From the NCBI GenBank assembly GCA_036504335.1, contig DASXVJ010000034.1, positions 79,225 through 143,224 of the forward strand: a stretch of 64,000 bases of DNA, in the 5' to 3' direction. The stretch comes from Fen-183 sp036504335. Lineage in GTDB: Bacteria; Acidobacteriota; Thermoanaerobaculia; UBA5066. The notes beneath the pieces are model-generated. The model was not told where the DNA came from and made no database searches. It was given only the letters and a program-made list of their open reading frames with translations. Shown here piece by piece: positions 41,915 through 50,390 of the stretch. Numbering within the stretch: position 1 is the stretch's first letter; each line of letters begins with the position of its first letter. A program made the translations under genes and the position numbers.

Positions 41915-43045
41915 ATGGGAAAGCGCGCGCGCATCGCGGTTCTGCCGGGCGACGGCATCGGCCCGGAGGTGACGGCGGGAGCCGTCGCCGTTCTGAAGGC
42001 GGTCGAGGCGCGCTTCGGGCACACGTTCGTCTTCTCGGAGTGGCTCCTTGGCGCGCGCGCCCTGCGCGAGAAGGGGACGCCGCTGCCCGAGGACACGCTC
42101 GTCGCGTGCCGCGACGCCGACGCCGTCCTCATGGGCGCGGTCGGCGACCCCGGGTACGACCTCGCGCCCTACGACCAGCGGCCCGAGTACGGACTCCTCC
42201 AGCTGCGCAAGTCTCTCGGCGTCTACGCGAACATCCGCCCCGCGCGCCTCTACAAGGCGCTCGCGGACGCGGGCCCTCTCAAGACCGAGGTCGCGCGCGG
42301 CATCGACCTCGTCGTCGTGCGCGAGCTGACGGGCGGCCTCTACTTCGGGACTCCGCGCTCCATCGACCTTGCGGCGGGAACGGCCGTGAACACGCTGCCC
42401 TACACGCGGCCCGAGATCGAGCGGGTCGCGGAGGTCGCCTTCCGCCTCGCGGCCACGCGGCGGAACAAGGTGACGTCCGTCGACAAGTCGAACGTCCTCG
42501 AGACGTCGCGGCTCTGGCGCGCCGTCACGACGGACGTCGGCAAGCGCCACCCGGACGTCACGCTCGAGCACCAGCTCGTGGACTCGTGCGCGATGAACCT
42601 CGTCCTCTTCCCCTCGGCGTTCGACGTTCTCGTGACGGAGAACCTCTTCGGCGACATCCTGTCGGACGAGTGCGGCGCCCTCGTGGGCTCGCTCGGGCTC
42701 CTGCCGTCCGCGAGCCTCGGCGACGGGCCCGGGCTCTTCGAGCCCGTGCACGGATCGGCGCCGCAGATCGCGGGGCGCGACCTCGCGAACCCGATCGGCG
42801 CGATCGCGACCGCCGCGATGCTGCTCGGCGACGGGTTGGGCCTGCACGAGGAGGCCGCCGCCGTGCATCGGGCGATCGAGGCCGCGCTCGAAAAGGGGGC
42901 GCGCACGGCCGACCTGGCGCAGCGGGGCGCGTGCGCCCTCGGGACGCGCGACATGACGCGGGCGATCGCCGACGAGCTGGCGGCCGCGACGACGACGATG
43001 GAAACGGCGCCGGGCCGCGAGGCGGTCTGCGGCGCGCCGGAGTGA
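41915..43045 (+). CDS. leuB: 3-isopropylmalate dehydrogenase
   Basis: A 376-residue decarboxylating dehydrogenase. The family motifs are VLPGDGIGPEVTAGAV, the substrate loop ELTGGLYFGTPRSI, the active-site VDKSNVLETSRLWR and NLFGDILSDECGALVGSLGLLPSAS. The last part has EPVHGSAPQIAGRDLANPIG. It oxidises 3-isopropylmalate to the leucine oxoacid. It starts directly after the leuA stop and is followed by ilvE after about seven bases. Length is about fifteen residues over average because of a polar C-terminal tail. Confidence 0.95.
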   Translation: MGKRARIAVLPGDGIGPEVTAGAVAVLKAVEARFGHTFVFSEWLLGARALREKGTPLPEDTLVACRDADAVLMGAVGDPGYDLAPYDQRPEYGLLQLRKSLGVYANIRPARLYKALADAGPLKTEVARGIDLVVVRELTGGLYFGTPRSIDLAAGTAVNTLPYTRPEIERVAEVAFRLAATRRNKVTSVDKSNVLETSRLWRAVTTDVGKRHPDVTLEHQLVDSCAMNLVLFPSAFDVLVTENLFGDILSDECGALVGSLGLLPSASLGDGPGLFEPVHGSAPQIAGRDLANPIGAIATAAMLLGDGLGLHEEAAAVHRAIEAALEKGARTADLAQRGACALGTRDMTRAIADELAAATTTMETAPGREAVCGAPE

Positions 43046-43052
43046 GGGTGTG

Positions 43053-44033
43053 ATGGGAATGGAATCGAAATGGATCTGGAAGGACGGCGACTTCGTCCGC
43101 TACGAGGACGCGACGCTGCACTTCCTCACGCCCGGCCTCCACTACGGGATCGGCGTCTTCGAGGGGATCCGCTGCTACGAGACGAAGTCCGGCCCGGCCG
43201 TCTTCCGTCTCCCCGAGCACATCCGCCGCCTTCGGCTCTCGGCGAAGGCCCTCGGCTTCGACACCTTGCCGTTCTCCGAGGAGGAGCTCATCGAGGCCAC
43301 GAAGGAGACCGTCGCGAAGAACGGCTTCTCCGAGTGCTACCTGCGCCCGATGATCTGGCTCGACGCCGGCGGCTGGAACCTGAACCTCGACGGCGGCAAG
43401 CCCGCGATCGGGATCGCGGCGTGGGAATGGAAGAACTATCTCGGCGCCGCCGCGCTCGAAAAGGGGGTGCGCGCAAACGTTTCGTCGTACACGCGCCACC
43501 ATCCGAACGTCTCGATGACGAAAGCGAAGATCAGCGGCAATTACGTGAACAGCTTCCTCGCGAAGACCGAGTCCGTGCGGCTCGGATTCGACGAGGCGAT
43601 CATGCTGGATCCCGCCGGGTACGTCGCCGAGTGCACGGGCGCGAACCTCTTCGTCGTCAAGGACGACCGGATCGTCACGACACCGTCCGCCCCGATCCTC
43701 GAGGGCATCACGCGCGACACGCTCGTCGTCCTCGCGAAAGAGATCGGCTTCGAGGTCGTCGAGCAGACGATCGCCCGCGACCAGCTCTACATGGCGGACG
43801 AGGTCTTCGTCTGCGGGACGGCGGCCGAGGTCGTCGCGCTCCGCGAGATCGACTTCCGGACGATCGGCTCGGGCGCCGCCGGCCCCGTCACCCTCGCGCT
43901 CCAGAAGGCGTACCACGCCGCCGTGCGTGGCGCGCACGAGCGCTCGAAGGAGTGGTGCACGCCGGTGCGCAACGTGCGCGACGTGCGGCGCTATCCCGCT
44001 CCGGTGCGGCTCGTCCGCGGCCGGCGCCGCTGA
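43053..44033 (+). CDS. ilvE: Branched-chain amino acid aminotransferase
   Basis: A 326-residue fold-type IV PLP enzyme. The phosphate and substrate motifs GVFEGIRCYETKSGPAVFRL, the PLP-lysine region SMTKAKISGNYVNS (Lys159 by alignment with E. coli IlvE) and AECTGANLFVVKDDRI are clear. It adds the amino group in the last step to Val, Leu and Ile. The ATG at 43053 has GAGGGTG before it; GTG at 43050 would add one residue. The C-terminus ends in a basic RLVRGRRR. It is followed by ilvA after 16 bases. Confidence 0.94.
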   Translation: MGMESKWIWKDGDFVRYEDATLHFLTPGLHYGIGVFEGIRCYETKSGPAVFRLPEHIRRLRLSAKALGFDTLPFSEEELIEATKETVAKNGFSECYLRPMIWLDAGGWNLNLDGGKPAIGIAAWEWKNYLGAAALEKGVRANVSSYTRHHPNVSMTKAKISGNYVNSFLAKTESVRLGFDEAIMLDPAGYVAECTGANLFVVKDDRIVTTPSAPILEGITRDTLVVLAKEIGFEVVEQTIARDQLYMADEVFVCGTAAEVVALREIDFRTIGSGAAGPVTLALQKAYHAAVRGAHERSKEWCTPVRNVRDVRRYPAPVRLVRGRRR

Positions 44034-44049
44034 CGCGGCGGATCGGCCG

Positions 44050-45576
44050 GTGAAACGCGCGAAGACGGGAGAGGAGTACCTCGAGCGGGTCCTCTCCGCG
44101 CGCGTCTACGACGTCGCCGTGGAGACGCCGCTCGACGTCGCTCCGCTCCTCTCGCGCCGCACGGGGCACACGGTCCTCCTCAAGCGCGAGGATCTGCAGC
44201 CCGTCCACTCGTTCAAGCTGCGCGGCGCGTACAACCGGATGGCGCGGCTGTCTCCCCCTGCGCTCCGCCGCGGCGTGATCGCGGCGTCGGCCGGGAACCA
44301 CGCACAGGGCGTGGCGCTCGCGGCGCAGCGCCTCGGGTGCTCCGCGACGATCGTCATGCCCGTCACCACGCCGCGCATCAAGGTGGACGCCGTGAGGAAC
44401 CGCGGCGCGCGCGTCGTCCTCGCGGGCGACTCGTACGACGAGGCGTACGCGGAGGCGCGGCGCATCGCCCGGGCCGAGAAACGCACGTTCGTCCACCCGT
44501 ACGACGACCCCGACGTCATCGCGGGGCAGGGCACGATCGGCATGGAGATCCTCCGGCAGCGGCCCGGCGGCGTCGACGCGATCTTCGTCGCCATCGGCGG
44601 CGGCGGGCTCGCGGCGGGCGTCGCGGCGTACGTGAAGCGGATCAGCCCGAAGACGAAGATCGTCGGCGTCGAGCCCGTGGACTCGGACGCGATGGCGCGT
44701 TCGCTCAAGGCGGGACGCCGTGTGCGCCTCGACCGCGTCGGCCTCTTCGCCGACGGCGTCGCCGTGAGGCAGGTCGGCCGGGAGACCTTCCGCCTCTGCC
44801 GGGACCTTCTCGACGAGGTCGTGCGCGTCGACACAGACGCGATCTGCGCGGCGATCAAGGACGTCTTCGAGGACACGCGCTCGATCCTCGAGCCCGCGGG
44901 CGCGCTCGCGGTCGCGGGGCTCAAGGCGTGGGCGGGGAAGCGGAAGTCGACGGGCAGGACGCTCGTCGCCGTGGCGTGCGGCGCGAACATGAACTTCGAC
45001 CGGCTGCGCTTCGTCGCCGAGAGGGCGCAGCTCGGCGAGAGGCGCGAGGCGATCCTCGCCGTCACGATCCCCGAGCGCCCGGGCTCCTTCCGCGAGTTCT
45101 GCGCGGTCGTCGGGCGGCGGAGCATCACGGAGTTCAACTACCGGTACGCGGACGCGCAGGACGCCCACGTTTTCGTCGGCGTCGAGGTCGAGAATCCCCG
45201 CCAGACGGCGGCGCTCATCGGAGCGCTGCGGCGGAAGGGCCTCCCGGTCCTCGACCTGACCGAGAACGAGATGGCGAAGCTCCACGTGAGGCATCTCGTG
45301 GGCGGGCGCGCGCCCGCGGCGCACGACGAGAGGCTCCTGAGGTTCGAGTTCCCCGAGCGGCCCGGCGCGCTCCTGAACTTCCTCGACCACCTCCGGAGCG
45401 ACTGGAACATCAGCCTCTTCCACTACCGCAACCACGGCGCGGACTACGGCCGCGTCCTCGCGGGCATCCAGGTGCCGAAGAAGGACGACGCGAAGTTCCG
45501 GCGCTTCCTCTCCGAGCTCGGCTACCGCCACCAGGACGAGACGAAGAACCCGGCGTACCGGCTGTTCCTGCTTTGA
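44050..45576 (+). CDS. ilvA: Threonine ammonia-lyase, biosynthetic
   Basis: A 508-residue PLP enzyme. Lys56 in HSFKLRGAYN binds PLP, and AASAGNHAQGVALAAQ and AIGGGGLAAGVAAY form the phosphate loop. The last 170 residues hold two ACT-like domains (AVTIPERPGSFREFCAVV, then FEFPERPGALLNFL), so isoleucine feedback is retained. This differs from leuA in the same operon, which has lost its sensor. It provides 2-oxobutyrate for isoleucine. The GTG at 44050 is in frame 16 bases after ilvE. It is the last gene of the operon. Confidence 0.94.
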   Translation: MKRAKTGEEYLERVLSARVYDVAVETPLDVAPLLSRRTGHTVLLKREDLQPVHSFKLRGAYNRMARLSPPALRRGVIAASAGNHAQGVALAAQRLGCSATIVMPVTTPRIKVDAVRNRGARVVLAGDSYDEAYAEARRIARAEKRTFVHPYDDPDVIAGQGTIGMEILRQRPGGVDAIFVAIGGGGLAAGVAAYVKRISPKTKIVGVEPVDSDAMARSLKAGRRVRLDRVGLFADGVAVRQVGRETFRLCRDLLDEVVRVDTDAICAAIKDVFEDTRSILEPAGALAVAGLKAWAGKRKSTGRTLVAVACGANMNFDRLRFVAERAQLGERREAILAVTIPERPGSFREFCAVVGRRSITEFNYRYADAQDAHVFVGVEVENPRQTAALIGALRRKGLPVLDLTENEMAKLHVRHLVGGRAPAAHDERLLRFEFPERPGALLNFLDHLRSDWNISLFHYRNHGADYGRVLAGIQVPKKDDAKFRRFLSELGYRHQDETKNPAYRLFLL

Positions 45577-45601
45577 GCCCGATCTTCGCTCCCCGCTCAT
45601 A

Positions 45602-48600
45602 ATGCCGCGACGGGAGCCGGCCGGATCAATGAGAAAGCTTCGGGCCTTGAGAAGAGCCGGGTTTGCGGCCCTCATGATCGCCTTCGGCGCCGCCGCCGCC
45701 CTGCTCTTTTTCGCGTTCTACCGTGATGCGAAAAACGCCGCCGTCGCGAGCCTCCACGAAGAGCAGAGAATCCACGCCGAGCAGGCGGCGCGAGGGATCG
45801 AGGATTTCTTCGCGACGTGGACGAGCTCACTCACTGCTCTCTCCCGGATGCCCGAGATCCTCGAGGGCACCGCCGCGGGCCGGCAGCAGATCCGGCTCTT
45901 CTTCGAAGCGCACCGGGAACAGATCCGATCGATTACCCGGGTGGACGCACACGGCGTGATCCTTGTCGCGTGTCCGACGATCGAGTCGGAGGGCGTGGAC
46001 ATCTCGAACCAGAAGCACGTCGGCGAGATCCTGCGCGATCACCGGCCGGTCGTGAGCGACGTCTTCCGGGCGGTCCAGGGGTTCGACGCCATCGCGCTCC
46101 ACGTGCCCGTCTTCGAGGGAGCCGCCTTCAAGGGCTCGATCGCGGTCGTCGTCAACTTCGAGAGCCTCGCCAAACGCTACCTCGACGTGATCCGGATCGG
46201 CGAGAGCGGCCAGGCCTGGGTCGTGAGCCGCGACGGGACGCTGCTCTACACCCCGATCCCCGGGTTCACGGGCAAACCGGCGTCGAAGAGCTTCGAGGCT
46301 TTCCCTTCGGTCATCGCGATGCTCGCCGAGATGCTTCAGGGCCGGGAGGGAGACGCGACGTATACCTCCAACTGGATTCGCGACCGGACCGCCACCCCGG
46401 CCCGGTTCTACGCGGTGTACGCGCCGATCCGGCTCGGCAGCAACTTCTGGTCGATCGTCGTGTCCTCCAGCGAGAAGGAGCTGCTGGCCGGCCTCCGCAC
46501 GTTCCGAAACCGGCTGGGGCTGGTCGTCGGTCTGGTTTACCTCGGCGGGATGGTCCTGTCGTTTGTCGCCCTCAAGGCCTGGGTGATCGTCCGGGAAGAG
46601 GCCAGGCGACGGCAGGCGGAGGAAGCGGTCCGCTCGAGCGAGCGGCTGAGAGCGCTGATGACGAGCGCGGTCTCCGACGTCCTTTTCTATCTCGGGGTCG
46701 AGCCCGACGGAGGCTATCGCTTCCTTTCCGTGAATACGGCTTTCTTGAAAGCGACCGGGCTCAAGGAGAGCGACGTCGTGGGGCGCACGGTCGCGGACGT
46801 GATCCCCGAGCCGGCCCGCGCGATCGTGCTCGAGAAATACGCGGCGGCCGTCGCGACCCGCAGGACGATCACCTGGGACGAGACCTCGGTCTATCCCGCC
46901 GGAACGAAGTACGGTGAGGTGTCGATCACGCCGATCTTCGACGACGGAGGAAACTGCACCAACCTCTTCGGGATCGTGCACGACGTCACCGAGCGCAAAC
47001 GGTCCGAGAAGGCGCTGAAGGACAGCGAAGAGCGCTTCCGGCTGCTCGTCGACGGCGTGAAGGACTACGCCATCGTCATGCTCGATCCCCAAGGTCGAAT
47101 CGTCATCTGGAATGAGGGCGCCCGGCGTCTGAAAGGGTTCGAGGAAAGCGAGATTCTGGGGCAGCCGGTGGAGCGTTTCTACACGGCCGAGGACGTCGCC
47201 GCAGGCAGGCCGGCCGAGATCCTGAGAAAGGCCGAAGTCGAAGGGCACTGCGAGGATCAAGGCTGGCGCGTGCGCAAGGACGGGACGCGATTCGAGGCGC
47301 ACGTCAGCCTGAGGGCGCTTCGCCAGCCCACGGGCGAGCTGATCGGCTTCTCCAAGATCACGCGCGACGTCACCGAGCGCATGAGAGCGGAGAGGGCGGC
47401 CCTCCGGCACAGCGTTTTTTCGGAGGCGCTCCTCGAGAGCCTTCCGGGCTTCTTCTGCCTGTTCGACCAAACGGGGAAGTTCCTTCGCTGGAACCAGCGC
47501 CTCGAGGCCGTCTCGGGGTACTCGGCGGAGGAGATCACGGCCATGCGCCCTCCCGATCTCTTCGTCGAGGAAGATCGAGCTCTGATCGAGGAGAGGATGG
47601 CGGGGGTGTTCGAGAAGGGCTCTCTCGACGTGGAAGCGACGCTTCTCTCGAAGGCAGGGACGCAGACGCCGCACTACCTCACCGGGGTGCGCTTCGTCCT
47701 GGACGGAGTGACCGATTGCATCGGCATGGGGTTCGACGTCACGGCCCGAAAACACCTCGAGGCGCAGCTCCGACAGTCTCAGAAGCTCGAAGCGATCGGC
47801 CAGCTCGCAGGTGGCGTCGCACATGATTTCAACAACCTCCTGACGGTGATCGGCGGGCATAGCGACCTGATCCTCGCGAATTCCGGCCTCGAGGGTGACC
47901 TTCGCGAAGGCGTCGACGAGATTCGCCACGCGGCGGAGCGTGCCGCCGCTCTGACCCAGCAACTCCTCGCCTTCAGCCGCAAGCAGGTTCTGAAACCGAA
48001 GGTGCTGGACGTCAACGATGCCGTCGGTCAGGTGGAGAAGATGTTGCGACGCCTCATTGGAGAGCACGTGATCTTCGAGACGCGACTCCAGGAGGACCTG
48101 GGGCACGTGAAGGCCGACCCGAGTCAAATCGAGCAGGTAATCATGAATCTCGCGGTAAACGCGCGGGATGCGATGCCGGAGGGCGGAACGCTGACGATCG
48201 AGTCGGCCAACGTAGAGCTGGAGGAAGCGCTCGTCGGAGCGCACGTTCCCGTGCGTCCCGGTCCCCACGTCATGCTCGCTGTCACGGATACCGGCGTCGG
48301 AATGGACCATGAGACCCAGCGTCGCCTCTTCGAGCCGTTCTTCACGACGAAGGAACAGGGCAAGGGTACGGGTCTCGGCCTCGCGACGACCTACGGGATC
48401 GTCAAGCAGAGCGGCGGGTTCATCCGGGTCTCCAGCGAGCTCGGGAAGGGAACGACCTTTAGGATCTACCTCCCGCGCGTCGAGGAGCGAGCCGAGCCCG
48501 CGGTCAAGAGGAAGAGCGGCGCCGATCTCATGAAGGGGTCCGCGGTCGTCCTGCTCGTCGAGGACGAGGAGCCCGTGCGCAGGCTCGCGAGGATCGCGCT

Positions 48601-48907
48601 CGAGCGGCGCGGATACTCCGTGCTCGAGGCATCGACCGGAGCCGACGCCATCGTGGTCGCCGCCGGTCATCCGGGGAAGATCGATCTCCTCCTTACGGAC
48701 ATCGTCATGCCCGGAATTGGCGGGATGGAGCTGGCCCACCGGATTCGGGAGAATCGACCGGACGTGCGCGTGCTCGTGATGTCGGGCTACATACGCGAGA
48801 CATACGGCCGGGACACGCCGCTCGACTCAGGCTTCGCGTTCCTGGAGAAACCCTTCAGTCCTCAAACGCTCATTCAGATGGTTGGGGAAGTGCTCGAGAA
48901 GAAGTGA
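45602..48907 (+). CDS. Hybrid sensor histidine kinase with response-regulator domain
   Basis: An 1101-residue membrane kinase. Two transmembrane helices (about 15-40 and 303-325) flank a Cache-like periplasmic sensor. Three PAS domains follow (about 345-725), with PAC ends such as LFGIVHDVTERKRSE. The phosphoacceptor is His741 in GGVAHDFNNLLTVIGGH, the ATPase has VMNLAVNARDAMPEGG and FFTTKEQGKGTGLGLATTYG, and a C-terminal receiver carries LLLTDIVMPG with its Asp. Such kinases pass phosphate to a separate regulator. It is 25 bases after ilvA and could be read through, but a signal tied to anaerobic respiration or small ligands is more natural. ATG at 45629 is an alternative start. Confidence 0.9.
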   Translation: MPRREPAGSMRKLRALRRAGFAALMIAFGAAAALLFFAFYRDAKNAAVASLHEEQRIHAEQAARGIEDFFATWTSSLTALSRMPEILEGTAAGRQQIRLFFEAHREQIRSITRVDAHGVILVACPTIESEGVDISNQKHVGEILRDHRPVVSDVFRAVQGFDAIALHVPVFEGAAFKGSIAVVVNFESLAKRYLDVIRIGESGQAWVVSRDGTLLYTPIPGFTGKPASKSFEAFPSVIAMLAEMLQGREGDATYTSNWIRDRTATPARFYAVYAPIRLGSNFWSIVVSSSEKELLAGLRTFRNRLGLVVGLVYLGGMVLSFVALKAWVIVREEARRRQAEEAVRSSERLRALMTSAVSDVLFYLGVEPDGGYRFLSVNTAFLKATGLKESDVVGRTVADVIPEPARAIVLEKYAAAVATRRTITWDETSVYPAGTKYGEVSITPIFDDGGNCTNLFGIVHDVTERKRSEKALKDSEERFRLLVDGVKDYAIVMLDPQGRIVIWNEGARRLKGFEESEILGQPVERFYTAEDVAAGRPAEILRKAEVEGHCEDQGWRVRKDGTRFEAHVSLRALRQPTGELIGFSKITRDVTERMRAERAALRHSVFSEALLESLPGFFCLFDQTGKFLRWNQRLEAVSGYSAEEITAMRPPDLFVEEDRALIEERMAGVFEKGSLDVEATLLSKAGTQTPHYLTGVRFVLDGVTDCIGMGFDVTARKHLEAQLRQSQKLEAIGQLAGGVAHDFNNLLTVIGGHSDLILANSGLEGDLREGVDEIRHAAERAAALTQQLLAFSRKQVLKPKVLDVNDAVGQVEKMLRRLIGEHVIFETRLQEDLGHVKADPSQIEQVIMNLAVNARDAMPEGGTLTIESANVELEEALVGAHVPVRPGPHVMLAVTDTGVGMDHETQRRLFEPFFTTKEQGKGTGLGLATTYGIVKQSGGFIRVSSELGKGTTFRIYLPRVEERAEPAVKRKSGADLMKGSAVVLLVEDEEPVRRLARIALERRGYSVLEASTGADAIVVAAGHPGKIDLLLTDIVMPGIGGMELAHRIRENRPDVRVLVMSGYIRETYGRDTPLDSGFAFLEKPFSPQTLIQMVGEVLEKK

Positions 48908-48913
48908 GAACGC

Positions 48914-49753
48914 TCAGGCCGGTTTCGAAACCGTCTCCCACTTGATCTCCGACCCCCAGGTCGAGTGGGGGATCGCGAAGACGAGGAGCGTCGTGACGGC
49001 GGCGGCGAGGATCTCGAGGCGGGCGGGGCGGCCGGGGCGCTGGACGAGGATCGCCCCGGCCCAGAAGAGGCCGGCGATGAGCGTCTTGTTGTCCGTGAGG
49101 TCCCAGCCGAACGGCACGCCGGTCCAGTACGCGCCGAACGCGGCCTTCTGGACGATCGGGCCGAGGATGAAGCCGCCGACGGCGATGAGCCCGAACGTCA
49201 CGAAAGCGAGCGTGCGCGTCCGCGCACCCGAGACGGCCGCGAGGCCCGTGAGCGTCGAGAAGAGCATCCCGAAGAACATGCAGAGGACGTGCGGGACGAG
49301 GACGACCGCGGACACGTCGCCCTTGAAGCGCGTGACGGCGGGGCGGGGCGGGAAGACGGCCGTCTCGCCGCCCTTCGCGAGCCGCACCTGATACTCGAGC
49401 TTGCCCGCGGGCGGCTGGTGGGGGAGCGCGGCGGCGAGATCGGAGCCCGCGCGCGCCATCGGGAGGACCGTCCATTCGTCGTTCGTCGGATACCGGCGGA
49501 ACGCGACTGCGCCCGAAAGCGCGACATCCGGAGCCGCGACGCGGACAGGCTGGTCCCCCGGCCCGCCGTGCGTGCGCGTGAGCTTCACGGTGACGGAGGT
49601 TCCTCCGACGGCGACGCGTCCGCTCACGGGATACGTCGGCCCCGAGCGGCGCTGCCAGACCGCGGAGACGAGCGTGATGAGGAGGGCGAGGGCGAAACGG
49701 ACGGCGGGCTTCTTCACGCCGTCCGATTTACCGGGACGCCGCCTCCTCGTCAA
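48914..49753 (-). CDS. Hypothetical membrane protein with periplasmic beta domain
   Basis: A 279-residue protein. After a hydrophobic N-terminal segment (FALALLITLVSAVWQ) comes a beta-rich part with GRVAVGGTSVTVKLTR and, at about 100-140, LEYQVRLAKGGETAVFPPRPAV. Four or five hydrophobic helices fill the second half (VLVPHVLCMFFGMLFSTL, FVTFGLIAVGGFILGPIV, ILAAAVTTLLVFAIPHS). The central VPHVLCMFFGM with His and Met could bind haem, but no motif is decisive. I do not recognise a family. Convergent with the sensor kinase. Context beside nrfA suggests a respiratory or energy role. Confidence 0.75.
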   Translation of the reverse strand: MTRRRRPGKSDGVKKPAVRFALALLITLVSAVWQRRSGPTYPVSGRVAVGGTSVTVKLTRTHGGPGDQPVRVAAPDVALSGAVAFRRYPTNDEWTVLPMARAGSDLAAALPHQPPAGKLEYQVRLAKGGETAVFPPRPAVTRFKGDVSAVVLVPHVLCMFFGMLFSTLTGLAAVSGARTRTLAFVTFGLIAVGGFILGPIVQKAAFGAYWTGVPFGWDLTDNKTLIAGLFWAGAILVQRPGRPARLEILAAAVTTLLVFAIPHSTWGSEIKWETVSKPA

Positions 49754-49760
49754 TGAAGCA

Positions 49761-49784
49761 GCCGGACGGGGCGCCCCGTCCGGC
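49761..49784 (-). terminator. Perfect palindrome, possible terminator after the CBS gene
   Basis: A 24-base perfect inverted repeat (half-site GCCGGACGGGGC) lies in the gap after the minus-strand CBS gene. The run after it on the minus strand (TGCTTCATTG) has few T, so strict Rho-independence is doubtful. It lies just upstream of the 49753 start. Confidence 0.45.
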
Positions 49785-49828
49785 GGGTGTTCGCTTTCTC
49801 TGCGTTCGGCCGCCCGGCGGCCGGAACC

Positions 49829-50290
49829 TCAATGCATCCGCTTGATCTTGGGCTCGGTGCGCGGCGCGCGGGCCTTCAGGATCCTGCGCTCGGGGTGCGT
49901 CGGGCGGTCGAAGCCGTGGCCGAGCACCTCGAGGAGGTCGGACGTCGTGAGGATGCCGACGAGGCGCGGCGTCCGGCCGGGCTGGACGACCGGGAGGCAG
50001 CCGATGCTGCGGCCGCGCATGAGATTCGCGGCCTGGCGGATGGACATTTCCGGGTCGGCGGTGACGACGTTCGTCGACATGACCTCGGCCACGCGGTGGT
50101 TTCGCCGGAAACCGTCCTCTTTCGCGGCTCCGAGGTCATGGGACGACACGATGCCGACGAGAGCGGCTCCGTCGTCGCGCACGACGAGGTGGTGGACGTT
50201 GAGCGCCTTCATGCTGGCGTAGGCGGTCTCCGCGGTCTCGGCGGCGCTGATCGTCCTCACGTGCGGGGTCATCACGTCCTGTACGCGCAT
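49829..50290 (-). CDS. Tandem CBS-domain protein
   Basis: A 153-residue two-CBS protein: MRVQDVMTPHVRTISAAETAETAY, GIVSSHDLG, then VAEVMSTNVVTADPEMSIRQAANLM, GILTTSDLLEVLG. The C-terminal tail is basic (KARAPRTEPKIKRMH). CBS pairs bind AMP or ATP and are common next to anaerobic respiration genes. It lies 100 bases downstream of nrfA in the same direction. The upstream gap contains TGATTCATCTG on the coding strand, also found upstream of nrfH, so the two may share a regulator. A second, more distant CBS protein is at 23860. Confidence 0.88.
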   Translation of the reverse strand: MRVQDVMTPHVRTISAAETAETAYASMKALNVHHLVVRDDGAALVGIVSSHDLGAAKEDGFRRNHRVAEVMSTNVVTADPEMSIRQAANLMRGRSIGCLPVVQPGRTPRLVGILTTSDLLEVLGHGFDRPTHPERRILKARAPRTEPKIKRMH

Positions 50291-50390
50291 GGACCCTCCT
50301 TGGCGGCGCGCTCGGCGCGCCTGCTTCCGTTGGGAAGGTGGGTCCGCGCGGCCGTCCGCGCATGGAGCAGATGAATCAGGGCGGCGGCGG

